A stretch of 40,405 nt of DNA from Lachnospiraceae bacterium (GTDB lineage Bacteria; Bacillota; Clostridia; Lachnospirales; Lachnospiraceae). Under the pieces are notes generated by a model that was not told the DNA's origin, searched no databases, and saw nothing but the letters and a program-made list of their open reading frames with translations. A program made the translations under genes and the position numbers. Shown one piece after another: positions 24,725 through 33,180 of the stretch. The stretch is taken from positions 1-40,405 of the forward strand of contig JAGBBV010000026.1 of the NCBI GenBank assembly GCA_017938315.1, written 5' to 3'. The stretch's first letter is position 1, and each line of letters begins with the position of its first letter.

Positions 24725-26158
24725 ATGAAGAAAAAGATATGTGCCGGCTGTAAAAAACCTTCTTGTGACGGATGCCGGTGGAATATGAAAGAAAAATTAC
24801 ATACAAATAAAACGAAAACGATAGGATCAATGTCCGGGCTTGCAAATGGCGGGAAAGGAGATTATGGCCTTGTTTTTGACGTGGGAACAACTACTGTGGC
24901 CGGCTATCTTTGGAATATGCAAACCGGGGAATGCATATGTGCAGAGAGTATGGCAAATCCACAGAGAAAGTATGGAAGCGATGTGGTTAGCCGTATCACA
25001 TATTGTCTGGATGAAAAGGGAACGTGTGAGGAAAAGCGACTGCAGGAATTGCAAAAAATGATTGTGGAAACACTTGATTATTTGGCAGGGAATTTAGATT
25101 CTTCTGTATTGCAAACAGAAGAAGGACTTCCGGGGTGCAATATAAGAAAAGTTGTTGTGGTAGGAAATACCGCTATGTGCAGTATCGTGGCAGGTATATC
25201 TGTGGAAAGCCTTGGTAAGGCACCTTTTAAACTTCCTTATTTCCAAAGTGTAAGATGCAGAGGGAGTGAACTTGGATTTGTACATTTGAGAGAAACAGAT
25301 ATTGTCACTCTTTGTGCAATTGATGGTTATGTGGGGGCAGATGCACTTTCTGTCTACCATTATGTAAAAGAAATGGATCATAGAAAAAATATATTGGCAG
25401 TGGATATAGGTACCAACGGTGAGATTATACTGATAGGAGAAAATAAGATTTATGCCTGTTCCACGGCGGCAGGACCGGCATTGGAAGGTGCAGCGGTAAC
25501 ACAGGGAATGTGCGGCACAGAGGGTGCTATAGAGGAAGTGAAAATGATTGGCAGTTTTCCGCAGGAAGATATATTGTGCAGGGCAATCGGGGAAATAAAG
25601 CCTCAAGGGATTTGCGGTTCCGGATTGGTAGATGCATTGGCACTTCTTTATAAGTTGCAGGTAATCGACAAGGACGGTTATTTGAAAAGCCGGGATGAAG
25701 CAAGAAAGGCAGGAGCAAGGGAGCGTATCTGTCGAAGGATTATAGAAATCGGAGGCGAAAGAAAGTTTCTTTTGACAGATGAGGAATATCCGGTATATTT
25801 GACGGCCGGGGATATCAGACAATTACAGCTTGCCAAAGGAGCGATTGCGGCTGCGATACAGATACTTTTGGATAAGGCGGATTTAAATGTGGGAGACCTT
25901 TCGGGGATTTACCTGGCAGGAGCTTTCGGTAACTATATAAAAACAGAGAGTGCGATTGCCATCGGACTTTTACCGGGCGTAAATAAAGATATGGTTATGC
26001 CAATCGGAAACTGTGCTGCACTGGGAGGAGCAATGGCGCTTTTGTCGGAAGATGCCATAAAGGAAATGGAACAAAGTGCTTTGGAAATAGAGCATGTGGA
26101 GCTTGCAAAGGAAACGGATTTTGAAAAGTATTTTGTACAGTTTATGTCGATGCCGTAA
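24725..26158 (+). CDS. ASKHA/DUF4445 protein resembling the RACo corrinoid-activator core
   Basis: 477 residues of the RACo C-terminal type: ASKHA ATP-binding motifs FDVGTTTVAGYLW, AVDIGTNGEIILIG and YLAGAFGNYI, with VVGNTAMCSIVAG between them. RACo proteins use ATP to drive reductive activation of corrinoid proteins, with electrons from an N-terminal 2Fe-2S domain. Here that domain is absent and replaced by a short four-cysteine motif, C6-x2-C9-x4-C14-x2-C17, that could hold an iron-sulfur cluster or zinc. ATG 24725 is chosen since ATG 24713 is only one base after AGAAAGG. No corrinoid protein or methyltransferase lies nearby. Confidence 0.85.
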   Translation: MKKKICAGCKKPSCDGCRWNMKEKLHTNKTKTIGSMSGLANGGKGDYGLVFDVGTTTVAGYLWNMQTGECICAESMANPQRKYGSDVVSRITYCLDEKGTCEEKRLQELQKMIVETLDYLAGNLDSSVLQTEEGLPGCNIRKVVVVGNTAMCSIVAGISVESLGKAPFKLPYFQSVRCRGSELGFVHLRETDIVTLCAIDGYVGADALSVYHYVKEMDHRKNILAVDIGTNGEIILIGENKIYACSTAAGPALEGAAVTQGMCGTEGAIEEVKMIGSFPQEDILCRAIGEIKPQGICGSGLVDALALLYKLQVIDKDGYLKSRDEARKAGARERICRRIIEIGGERKFLLTDEEYPVYLTAGDIRQLQLAKGAIAAAIQILLDKADLNVGDLSGIYLAGAFGNYIKTESAIAIGLLPGVNKDMVMPIGNCAALGGAMALLSEDAIKEMEQSALEIEHVELAKETDFEKYFVQFMSMP

Positions 26159-26161
26159 AAC

Positions 26162-26190
26162 TTGCTTTTTTGGAAGAAGTCTGATAGTAT
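26162..26190 (+). promoter_or_regulatory. Promoter of proB
   Basis: TTGCTT (26162-26167) and TAGTAT (26185-26190) are spaced by 17 bases. The distance to ATG 26230 leaves a short leader of about 35 bases. Confidence 0.55.
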
Positions 26191-26229
26191 CATAAAAGTG
26201 CATATGAATTTGAGAAAAGGGAACGGTAA

Positions 26230-27030
26230 ATGAACAGAGATTTTTTAAAAGATAAAAAACGTATTGTTGTAAAGATTGGTACGTCAACAATCACACACAT
26301 GAGTACAGGCAATTTAAACCTGGATACTTTGGAGAAGTTTGTGCGTGTGCTTACCAATTTGCGGAATCAGAATAAAGAGGTAGTGGTAGTATCATCAGGT
26401 GCAATCGGTGCGGGAAGGAAAGCCCTTGGTATCAAAGAAAAGCCGAAGACACTTTCTGTAAAGCAGGCATGTGCAGCAGTAGGACAGGCGAGGCTCATGA
26501 TGATTTATCAGAAGCTTTTTGCAGAATATAATCAGAACATTGCACAGATTTTGATTACCAAGAGAATCATGCTGAATGATATCAGTAAAGAAAATGCGGA
26601 AAACACTTTTGAGGAGTTGCTTTCCATGGGTGTGATTCCCATTGTAAACGAAAATGACCCGATTTCCACGGATCAGATTCAGGAGGATGTTTTTGGAGAC
26701 AATGATACACTCTCCGCAAACGTTGCAGAGCTTGTAAAAGCAGACTTGCTGATCTTGCTTTCTGACATTGACGGACTTTATACGGATGATCCGCATAAGA
26801 ATCCGGATGCAAAGTTTATTAATTATGTGGAAAACATTGATGGGGAGCTTGAGGCTATGGCAAAGGGAGCAGAAACTTCCCTGGGAACCGGTGGTATGAC
26901 CACAAAGATTGCTGCGGCAAAGATTGCAAATGAAGCGGGAGTTGACATGGTGATTGCCAACGGCGATGACGTACATAATATCAACAAGATTATGAATGGC
27001 GAAGAAATCGGAACATTATTTAAGGCATAA
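26230..27030 (+). CDS. proB: Glutamate 5-kinase
   Basis: 266 residues of the amino-acid kinase fold: RIVVKIGTSTI, VVVSSGAIGAGRKALG, IPIVNENDPIS, and GTGGMTTKIAAA. The enzyme phosphorylates glutamate as the first step of proline synthesis. It stops after the kinase domain and lacks the C-terminal PUA domain of longer enzymes (about 365 residues in E. coli), as in several clostridia. It stands alone with its own promoter and terminator; proA is not adjacent. Confidence 0.95.
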   Translation: MNRDFLKDKKRIVVKIGTSTITHMSTGNLNLDTLEKFVRVLTNLRNQNKEVVVVSSGAIGAGRKALGIKEKPKTLSVKQACAAVGQARLMMIYQKLFAEYNQNIAQILITKRIMLNDISKENAENTFEELLSMGVIPIVNENDPISTDQIQEDVFGDNDTLSANVAELVKADLLILLSDIDGLYTDDPHKNPDAKFINYVENIDGELEAMAKGAETSLGTGGMTTKIAAAKIANEAGVDMVIANGDDVHNINKIMNGEEIGTLFKA

Positions 27031-27050
27031 CAAATGACAGAGAATAATAA

Positions 27051-27087
27051 GGCGTGGAACCGAATCATACGGTTCCACGCCCTTTTC
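27051..27087 (+). terminator. Terminator after proB
   Basis: GCGTGGAACCG (27052-27062) pairs perfectly with CGGTTCCACGC (27070-27080), loop AATCATA, extended by one more G-C pair and followed by a T-rich tail. It may also serve the convergent DUF1015 gene. Confidence 0.9.
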
Positions 27088-27107
27088 TTATATGTTGGCA
27101 AGTACTT

Positions 27108-28346
27108 TTAGGCAAGAGAATGAATAAAAAGTCCGCTTCTAAGTTTGGGTTCAAACCAAGTAGACTTAGGGGGCATCAAAAGTCCTGCATCAGCTACCTG
27201 AAGGAGCTCACCGATGGAAGTGGGATACATGGAAAATGCCACAGTCATATCTTCGGAAACTCTCTTTTCTAATTCAGCTAGTCCGCGGATACCTCCTACG
27301 AAATCAATGCGGTTATCGGTTCTGGGATCCTCAATTCCGAGGATAGGTTTTAACAGATGATTCTGAAGGACAGATACATCAAGGCCTTCTACAGGGTCAT
27401 CGGATTTAAGGGAATCATTTGCGGTAAGTAAATACCATTGTCCATCAAGATACATACCGAAGGTTCCTTTTTCAGTAGGAGATACGGGAGAACTTTCTGC
27501 CGTAATCTGAAAACCTGCTTTTTCAACTAAAGCAAGGAATTCTTCTTTGGAAGCACCCTTTAAATCTTTTACCACTCTGTTATAAGGAAGAATGGCAAGC
27601 TGGTCATCGGGGAAGAGTACGGAAAGAAAACGGTTGTACTCTTCATCACCTGTGTAATTCGGGTTTTGCTCGCGGCGTTTTAAACCTACTTTTACGGCAG
27701 AAGCACATCTGTGATGGCCGTCTGCAATGTAAGTGCAGGGAACTTCTGCAAATAAAGTGGCAAGTTTTTTAATTGTTTCCGCTTCAGAGATGCACCATGC
27801 TCTGTGAGTAATGCCGTCATCGGAAGTAAAATCATAGAGAGGTGTTTTGGCTTTTTCTGCGGTAACGATATCATTAATCGCAGCCACAGAACGGTAAGCA
27901 AGAAAAATCGGACCGGTATGTGCATTTGTGGTATCCACGTGTCGGATGCGGTCGATTTCCTTTTCTTCTCTGGTATTTTCATGCTTTTTGATAATCTGGT
28001 TCTGATAATCGTCAATATCAGAGCAGGCAACAATACCTGTCTGGGAACGTCCGTCCATAATCAATTCATATATGTAGTAACAAGGTGTTTCTTCTATTAC
28101 ATAGTTTCCCTTTGCAATGGCTTCATCCAGCATTTCTTTTGCCTTGGCATAAACGCGGTCATCATAGGTACTTACATCATCAGAAAACTGGGTTTCCGCT
28201 CTGTCGATTGCAAGGAAAGATAAAGGTTCTTTTTTAACAATTTCAAGTGCTTCCTTGCGGTTATAAACATCATAGGGAAGTGCAGCGATGCGGCTTACCA
28301 ATGAAGGCGCAGGACGGACACTTTTAAAAGGTGTTACTTTAGGCAT
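27108..28346 (-). CDS. DUF1015 (COG4198) family protein
   Basis: 412 residues matching DUF1015 throughout: ALPYDVYNRKEA near the N-terminus, KHENTREEKEIDR in the middle and the hallmark YIADGHHRCASA (D209-R213). This DGHHR block recalls ParB/Srx-fold enzymes such as ADP-dependent serine kinases, and the family often sits near serine biosynthesis genes in clostridia. Here no serA or serC is adjacent, so the function stays open. It is expressed from a perfect consensus promoter, so it is probably abundant. Confidence 0.9.
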   Translation of the reverse strand: MPKVTPFKSVRPAPSLVSRIAALPYDVYNRKEALEIVKKEPLSFLAIDRAETQFSDDVSTYDDRVYAKAKEMLDEAIAKGNYVIEETPCYYIYELIMDGRSQTGIVACSDIDDYQNQIIKKHENTREEKEIDRIRHVDTTNAHTGPIFLAYRSVAAINDIVTAEKAKTPLYDFTSDDGITHRAWCISEAETIKKLATLFAEVPCTYIADGHHRCASAVKVGLKRREQNPNYTGDEEYNRFLSVLFPDDQLAILPYNRVVKDLKGASKEEFLALVEKAGFQITAESSPVSPTEKGTFGMYLDGQWYLLTANDSLKSDDPVEGLDVSVLQNHLLKPILGIEDPRTDNRIDFVGGIRGLAELEKRVSEDMTVAFSMYPTSIGELLQVADAGLLMPPKSTWFEPKLRSGLFIHSLA

Positions 28347-28382
28347 AATGATTCCTCCGTTGTAATATTAGATTCATGGTAA

Positions 28383-28411
28383 ATTATACGTTCCTTATTA
28401 ACAAGTGTCAA
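28383..28411 (-). promoter_or_regulatory. Perfect consensus promoter of the DUF1015 gene
   Basis: On the minus strand TTGACA (28411-28406), 17 bases, TATAAT (28388-28383). The ribosome binding site GGAGGA lies just before the start at 28346. Confidence 0.9.
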
Positions 28412-28468
28412 ATGAAACCATGAAAAAGATTTGCCACTGCAACACTGTATCATAATAAAATATTTTTA

Positions 28469-28497
28469 TTGACGGAAGTTAGAGAGTCATATATATT
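28469..28497 (+). promoter_or_regulatory. Promoter of putP
   Basis: TTGACG (28469-28474) and TATATT (28492-28497) are spaced by 17 bases. The leader of about 75 bases contains a small hairpin, AAGGAC-GAAG-GTCCTT (28541-28556), ten bases before the GAGGG ribosome binding site. Confidence 0.75.
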
Positions 28498-28577
28498 TAT
28501 AGAAGAGACATTTTTCGACAAATAATTATGAAATTTTAGGAAGGACGAAGGTCCTTTGGAAAGATGAGGGAAACGAA

Positions 28578-30134
28578 ATGACTGGTAACAATTTAGGATG
28601 GATTATTCTGGCATTTGTGCTATACCTGTTACTTATGGTAGTAATCGGTGCACTTTGTGCAAAGAAAAACAGCAGCACGGCAGACTATTTTTTGGGCGGA
28701 AGAAAGCTTGGCGGTTTTGTAGCAGCTTTGTCAGCACAGGCGTCTGATATGAGTGGATGGCTTCTGATGGGACTTCCCGGTTCCATTTATGCGCTGGGAA
28801 CCGGTCAGGCATGGATTGCAATTGGTTTGTTTATTGGTACGGTGTTGAACTGGATTTTTATTTCCGGAAGACTTCGCCGTTATACCATCAGAGCGAATAA
28901 TGCATTGACACTGCCTACCTATTTTGAAAACAGATTCCATGATAAGAAGAAAGTGCTTCTTTTCATTTCTTCTGTGACAATTGTGGTATTTTTCTTAGTA
29001 TATACAGCGTCTGCGTTGGCAGCAGGCGGAAAACTCTTCAACTCCGTGTTTGGTGTTGATTACAGAATTGCTCTTACTATTGGAGCGGTAGTAATTCTTG
29101 CATATACATTTATGGGTGGTTTCCTGGCAGTTTGTACCACTGACTTTGTACAGGGAATGTTGATGCTTGTGGCACTCCTTGTGGTGCCGATTATGGCATT
29201 CAGTATTATCGGGGGAGCAGACGGTATTATGGCACAGCTTGATGCAAGTGGTGTAGCAGGTGGTTCCGCATCATTCCTCAGCTTGTTCTCTAACGGTGGA
29301 GAACCTTACCGCGCAGTAGATATTATTTCCGGACTGGCATGGGGACTTGGATATTGTGGTATGCCTCATATCTTAGTTCGTTTCATGGCAGTGAAGAATG
29401 AAAAGGAATTAAATAAGTCAAAGAGTGTAGCAATCATTTGGGTATTCTTATCTTTGGTTGCCGCTTGTGTGATCGGTGTAATCGGAAGAGCGTATCTTTA
29501 TCCGGAACTTCTTTCCGGCGGAGAAGAAGAAAATGTATTTATTCATATGATTTTGAAATTATTTATGAATGATGCATCCGTTCCGATTATCGGTGGTTTA
29601 TTCCTCTGCGGTATTTTGGCAGCAATTATGTCTACAGCTGATTCACAGCTTTTAGTTAGTGCATCCAGTGTAGCGGAAGATATTGTTAAGGGCATTGTTA
29701 AGAAAGATGCGAAGGAAGAAACTATATTTAAGATTAGTAAAATTACAGTGCTTGTAATCGCGGTGCTTGCATATTTAATCGCATTAAATCCTAACAGCTC
29801 CATTATGGGACTTGTATCCAATGCATGGGCAGGACTTGGTGCAGCATTCGGACCCACCGTGCTTTTATCCTTATACTGGAAACGAACCAATTTCCAGGGG
29901 GCAGTAGCAGGTATTGCTTCCGGTGCACTTACCGTTATTGTTTGGGACTATATTCCTTTAATGGGCGGACAGACACTTGGAAGTGTTACAGGTCTTTACT
30001 CTTTGGCAATTGGATTTGCAATCAGCCTTGTAGCAATTGTAGTGATTAGTCTTGTGACTCCGGCACCCACATCTGAAATGGTTGAGGAATTTGAAGACGT
30101 GAGCCAAAGAAGAATTAATTTTGATGAAGAATAA
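28578..30134 (+). CDS. putP: Sodium/proline symporter
   Basis: 518 residues of the sodium:solute symporter family with about 12-13 membrane helices. PutP-specific blocks are visible: ADYFLGGRKLGGFVAALSAQ and SDMSGWLLMGLPG near the N-terminus, GGFLAVCTTDFVQG, and IMSTADSQLLVSASSVAEDI in the sodium-site region. It imports proline with Na+. proB and a P5C reductase-like gene in the same window make a proline link plausible. Confidence 0.93.
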   Translation: MTGNNLGWIILAFVLYLLLMVVIGALCAKKNSSTADYFLGGRKLGGFVAALSAQASDMSGWLLMGLPGSIYALGTGQAWIAIGLFIGTVLNWIFISGRLRRYTIRANNALTLPTYFENRFHDKKKVLLFISSVTIVVFFLVYTASALAAGGKLFNSVFGVDYRIALTIGAVVILAYTFMGGFLAVCTTDFVQGMLMLVALLVVPIMAFSIIGGADGIMAQLDASGVAGGSASFLSLFSNGGEPYRAVDIISGLAWGLGYCGMPHILVRFMAVKNEKELNKSKSVAIIWVFLSLVAACVIGVIGRAYLYPELLSGGEEENVFIHMILKLFMNDASVPIIGGLFLCGILAAIMSTADSQLLVSASSVAEDIVKGIVKKDAKEETIFKISKITVLVIAVLAYLIALNPNSSIMGLVSNAWAGLGAAFGPTVLLSLYWKRTNFQGAVAGIASGALTVIVWDYIPLMGGQTLGSVTGLYSLAIGFAISLVAIVVISLVTPAPTSEMVEEFEDVSQRRINFDEE

Positions 30135-30150
30135 GAGAAATGGATTTACT

Positions 30151-31068
30151 ATGCAGATAAAGAATGAGATTAAAGATTCAGGCCGTCATGGTCTGAATCT
30201 TTCTGCACTTTATGTACTGATTGCAGGATGCCTTTGGGGATTTATGGGGATTCTTGTACGAACACTAAATGAAGAGAGTCTTGATTCTATGGAAATCACA
30301 TTTATCAGAAGTGTGGTTACTTTAGCGGTTATGTTGGCAGGGCTTTTTGCATGGAATAAAAAAGCATTTAAAATAAGAATAAAAGACATTTGGTGCTTTA
30401 TCGGTACCGGTGGACTTAGTGTAGCTTTTTTTAATTATTGCTATTTTAAAACAATGACACTGACTTCACTTTCCGTGGCGGCAGTACTTCTTTATACAGC
30501 CCCTGCTTTTGTAATGTTAATGAGTGCTTTCTTATTTAAAGAGACCCTTTCCAGAAAAAAGCTGCTTGCGTTGTTATTGGCATTTTTAGGATGCACTTTT
30601 GTTTCGGGAATTGTAGGAGGTGCAGGGACACTTTCGGCGGAGGGGATACTGTATGGACTGGGAGCCGGATTCGGCTATGCACTGTATAGTATATTTGGAA
30701 GATATGCTCTTGAGAAAAATTATAGTTCTGCGACAATTTCTTTTTATACGTTTGTATGCAGTAGTGTGGTTACTTTCTTTTTTGTAGACGCCGGAAAGGT
30801 GATTGCGGTTGTCAGTGGAGATGGAGTGCTTTTAACAAAGACGATATTGCTGGTATTGCTGGTTACGTTGCTTCCGTATCTTTCTTACACAAAGGGATTA
30901 AACGGAATGGAAAATGGGACAGCAGCAGTACTTGCTTCTATAGAACCGGTGGTGGCAACGCTGGTAGGGATGATGATATATAAGGAAACTTTAAATTTAT
31001 GGAATATAACCGGTATTATTTTGGTACTTGGTTCCATTATATTAATTAATATTAATAAGAAGAAATAA
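30151..31068 (+). CDS. EamA/DMT-family transporter
   Basis: About 305 residues with ten membrane helices in two EamA repeats (from ALYVLIAGCLWGFMG and from GILYGLGAGFGYALYSIFGR, each ending near an acidic or basic loop). Family members export amino acids or other metabolites; the substrate is unknown. The start is uncertain: ATG 30151 has only a weak GGA upstream, while ATG 30124 and TTG 30121 overlap the putP end. A 13-bp hairpin covers codons 8-18. Confidence 0.88.
   Translation: MQIKNEIKDSGRHGLNLSALYVLIAGCLWGFMGILVRTLNEESLDSMEITFIRSVVTLAVMLAGLFAWNKKAFKIRIKDIWCFIGTGGLSVAFFNYCYFKTMTLTSLSVAAVLLYTAPAFVMLMSAFLFKETLSRKKLLALLLAFLGCTFVSGIVGGAGTLSAEGILYGLGAGFGYALYSIFGRYALEKNYSSATISFYTFVCSSVVTFFFVDAGKVIAVVSGDGVLLTKTILLVLLVTLLPYLSYTKGLNGMENGTAAVLASIEPVVATLVGMMIYKETLNLWNITGIILVLGSIILININKKK
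30172..30202 (+). repeat. Hairpin straddling the 5' coding end of the EamA gene
   Basis: AAAGATTCAGGCC (30172-30184) pairs with GGTCTGAATCTTT (30190-30202), one G-U, loop GTCAT. It lies 38 bases after the putP stop and could be a weak putP terminator or a translation-control element for the transporter gene. Only three T follow the stem. Confidence 0.7.
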
Positions 31069-31092
31069 AGCCTGGGAAAGGAGAAAACATCT

Positions 31093-31599
31093 ATGGAAGA
31101 GAAGAAAGCAAAAATGGGTATCAGCGGTATGCTGATAGTTGCCATTGTCTTTATTATAATGGGTATGGTTTTTTTCCCTGTAGGAGTGGGTATCTATTTG
31201 AGCGGAATAGGGACCGCGTCGGAAACGATTATTTTCCTCGCAGTATTTGGTGGTACGGGAGGAGTATTTCTAATAGTGGGAGGAATATTGCTTGCACTAT
31301 TTATTAATAAGAAGAAACGCTATAACAGACTTTTAAAAAATGGTCAATATGTGATGGCTGAAATCGCAGAAGTCAGAATCAACTATTCTGTACAAGTGAA
31401 TGCGAGACATCCGTATGTGGTGCATTGCAGATATCAGGACAATTATGGAAATATACATATATTTAAAAGTAGGAATCTGGTATTTAATCCTACAGACCTT
31501 TTGAAGGATCATATGGTCAAGGTCTATGTTGAGGGTGAAAACTATAAGCATTATTATGTAGATATTGATGAAATATTACCGAATGTAATCGAACATTAA
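31093..31599 (+). CDS. Small membrane protein with DUF3592-like domain
   Basis: 168 residues: two membrane helices (about 10-35 and 45-70), a basic patch (NKKKRYNRLLKNG), then a beta-rich domain (YVMAEIAEVRINYSVQV, HPYVVHCRYQDNYGNIHIFKS, VKVYVEGENYKHYYVDID) that resembles DUF3592. AAAGGAG precedes the ATG. It follows the EamA gene by 24 bases. No function is known for the family. Confidence 0.75.
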   Translation: MEEKKAKMGISGMLIVAIVFIIMGMVFFPVGVGIYLSGIGTASETIIFLAVFGGTGGVFLIVGGILLALFINKKKRYNRLLKNGQYVMAEIAEVRINYSVQVNARHPYVVHCRYQDNYGNIHIFKSRNLVFNPTDLLKDHMVKVYVEGENYKHYYVDIDEILPNVIEH

Positions 31600-31616
31600 T
31601 GAATTCGCAAGATATT

Positions 31617-31650
31617 GTGGTGGAAAAGTTTTTTTCTACCACATATATTT
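31617..31650 (+). terminator. Terminator-like hairpin before the S10 operon
   Basis: GTGGTGGAAAA (31617-31627) pairs with TTTTCTACCAC (31632-31642), one G-U, loop GTTT, followed by ATATATTTT. The T-run is imperfect. Confidence 0.55.
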
Positions 31651-31731
31651 TGTAATGGGATATAAAAATGCAGATGTATATATTGTACAAAAAAACATGC
31701 AAAATTTTATGAAAAATTTTCAAAAAACCTC

Positions 31732-31760
31732 TTGCACGTTTGTGAAACATCATGTATACT
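31732..31760 (+). promoter_or_regulatory. Promoter of the S10-spc ribosomal protein operon
   Basis: TTGCAC (31732-31737) and TATACT (31755-31760) are separated by exactly 17 bases. The predicted start near 31767 leaves about 305 bases of leader before rpsJ. An A-rich tract just upstream (31689-31727) may act as an UP element. Confidence 0.8.
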
Positions 31761-31766
31761 ACTAAT

Positions 31767-32071
31767 TGCTGTGGCATGATAGCTGTGAAGCGTGAGGTTG
31801 CTACAGGGCTGAAAAGCACTGTAGGTTTTCCGTGGAGCGAATGTCAAGATGGTCGGCTGGGCAGCCAGACCTAAGAACCTGACGGCAAGTCACTGTACAA
31901 ACATATGTCTGCTAAATAGTAGAAACACGTGTGTTAAGAATGATTTTTGAAAGAAATGCGACTTGGTTCGCAGTTTTTCTGTAGAGAAGCAGGACACACA
32001 CGGAAGAGTGTACAGTCACCGCTTGTCGTACTTAAGAAATTAGAAAGTGCGAAAAGGAGGCGACTTTTTTT
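31767..32071 (+). promoter_or_regulatory. Structured leader of the S10 operon with a possible attenuator
   Basis: Several helices can be drawn by eye: CTACAG with CTGTAG (around 31801-31825), GGTC/GGCTG with CAGCC/GACC around 31853-31873, and TGCGA with TCGCA (31957-31972) followed by GTTTTT (31973-31978), which resembles an intrinsic attenuator. The last hairpin is at 32044-32067 and holds the rpsJ Shine-Dalgarno in its loop. Ribosomal protein leaders often bind a protein of the operon, L4 in the E. coli S10 operon; the ligand here is not known. No long reading frame is present. Confidence 0.55.
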
Positions 32072-32389
32072 ATGGCAAGTCAAGTAATGAGAATCACACT
32101 CAAGGCTTATGATCATCAGTTAGTAGATGCATCTGCCAAGAAAATCATCGAAACAGTTAAAAAGAACGGATCACAGGTAAGCGGACCGGTACCCCTTCCT
32201 ACTAAAAAGGAAGTTGTTACTATCTTAAGAGCGGTTCACAAATACAAAGATTCCAGAGAGCAGTTCGAACAGAGAACTCACAAAAGACTGATCGATATCA
32301 TCACACCTACACCCAAGACTGTAGACGCTCTGCAGAGACTTGAGATGCCCGCTGGTGTGTACATTGATATTAAAATGAAGAATAAATAA
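32072..32389 (+). CDS. rpsJ: 30S ribosomal protein S10
   Basis: 105 residues, full length. Recognised from [20 protein letters not shown] and the conserved [17 protein letters not shown]10 is part of the 30S head and also works with NusB in antitermination. First gene of the operon. The ribosome binding site GGAGG is 11 bases from the ATG and sits in a hairpin loop. Confidence 0.98.
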   Translation: MASQVMRITLKAYDHQLVDASAKKIIETVKKNGSQVSGPVPLPTKKEVVTILRAVHKYKDSREQFEQRTHKRLIDIITPTPKTVDALQRLEMPAGVYIDIKMKNK

Positions 32390-32408
32390 AAAATTCTTCA
32401 AGTAACCC

Positions 32409-32443
32409 CTACACTAGAATGGCCCGATCGAGGCCCGCTGTAG
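32409..32443 (+). repeat. Intercistronic hairpin between rpsJ and rplC
   Basis: CTACA (32409-32413) pairs with TGTAG (32439-32443), and inside it GGCC (32421-32424) with GGCC (32432-32435) around CGATCGA. It ends eight bases before the rplC ribosome binding site and has no T-run, so it is not a terminator. It may tune translation of rplC or mRNA processing. Confidence 0.45.
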
Positions 32444-32464
32444 AATTGAATGGAGGTAAAAGAA

Positions 32465-33148
32465 ATGAAAAAAGCTATTTTAGCTACCAAAGTCGGAATG
32501 ACTCAAATCTTCAACGAAGACGGAACTTTAGTTCCCGTAACTGTACTTCAGGCTGGTCCTTGTGTTGTTACACAGGTTAAGACAGTTGAAAACGACGGTT
32601 ACAGCGCAGTACAGGTTGGCTTTGTTGACAAGAAAGAAAGAATTGTAAACAAAGACAAGAATGGCAAGAAAGAAGTAATCCACAGACATGGCGTTAACAA
32701 GGCTTTGAAGGGACACTTCGAAAAAGCCGGCGTTTCCTGCAAGAGATTCGTAAGAGAATTCAAGTTTGAAAACGCTGAAGAATATACACTTGGAAGTGAG
32801 ATTAAAGCTGATATGTTTGAAGCCGGCGATAAGGTTGATGCTTCTGCAATTTCCAAAGGTAAAGGATTCCAGGGCGCAATCAAGAGACACGGACAGCACA
32901 GAGGTCCCATGGCACATGGTTCCAAATTCCATCGTCATCAGGGTTCCAACGGTGCCTGCTCTTCACCGAGCCGTGTATTCAAAGGCAAAGGAATGCCCGG
33001 TCACATGGGCTGTGTAAAGGTTACAGTACAGAACCTTGAAGTAGTAAGAGTTGATGCAGAAAACAACTTGCTTCTTGTTAAGGGTGCAGTACCCGGACCT
33101 AAGAAAGCCTTAGTGACAATCAAAGAAACTGTAAAGGCTGGTAAGTAA
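32465..33148 (+). CDS. rplC: 50S ribosomal protein L3
   Basis: 227 residues from ATG 32465; the in-frame ATG 32450 overlaps the ribosome binding site GGAGGT and is rejected. Starts [19 protein letters not shown]; the conserved loop [15 protein letters not shown] reaches toward the peptidyl transferase centre, and GKGMPGHMG follows. L3 starts 50S assembly. Confidence 0.97.
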   Translation: MKKAILATKVGMTQIFNEDGTLVPVTVLQAGPCVVTQVKTVENDGYSAVQVGFVDKKERIVNKDKNGKKEVIHRHGVNKALKGHFEKAGVSCKRFVREFKFENAEEYTLGSEIKADMFEAGDKVDASAISKGKGFQGAIKRHGQHRGPMAHGSKFHRHQGSNGACSSPSRVFKGKGMPGHMGCVKVTVQNLEVVRVDAENNLLLVKGAVPGPKKALVTIKETVKAGK

Positions 33149-33180
33149 TCAGTCTAAACAATGAAAGGAGGACCATTCAG

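Noticed and set aside
25094-25822. Minus-strand open frame of 242 codons opposite the ASKHA gene
   Set aside because: The plus-strand gene has intact family motifs across the whole span; this is an antisense shadow.
26395-26976. Long minus-strand open frame (193 codons) opposite proB
   Set aside because: It is the mirror of a clearly conserved kinase gene; composition is low-complexity and there is no ribosome binding site.
32450-32464. Earlier start for L3 at ATG 32450
   Set aside because: That ATG overlaps the GGAGGT that serves the true start at 32465.
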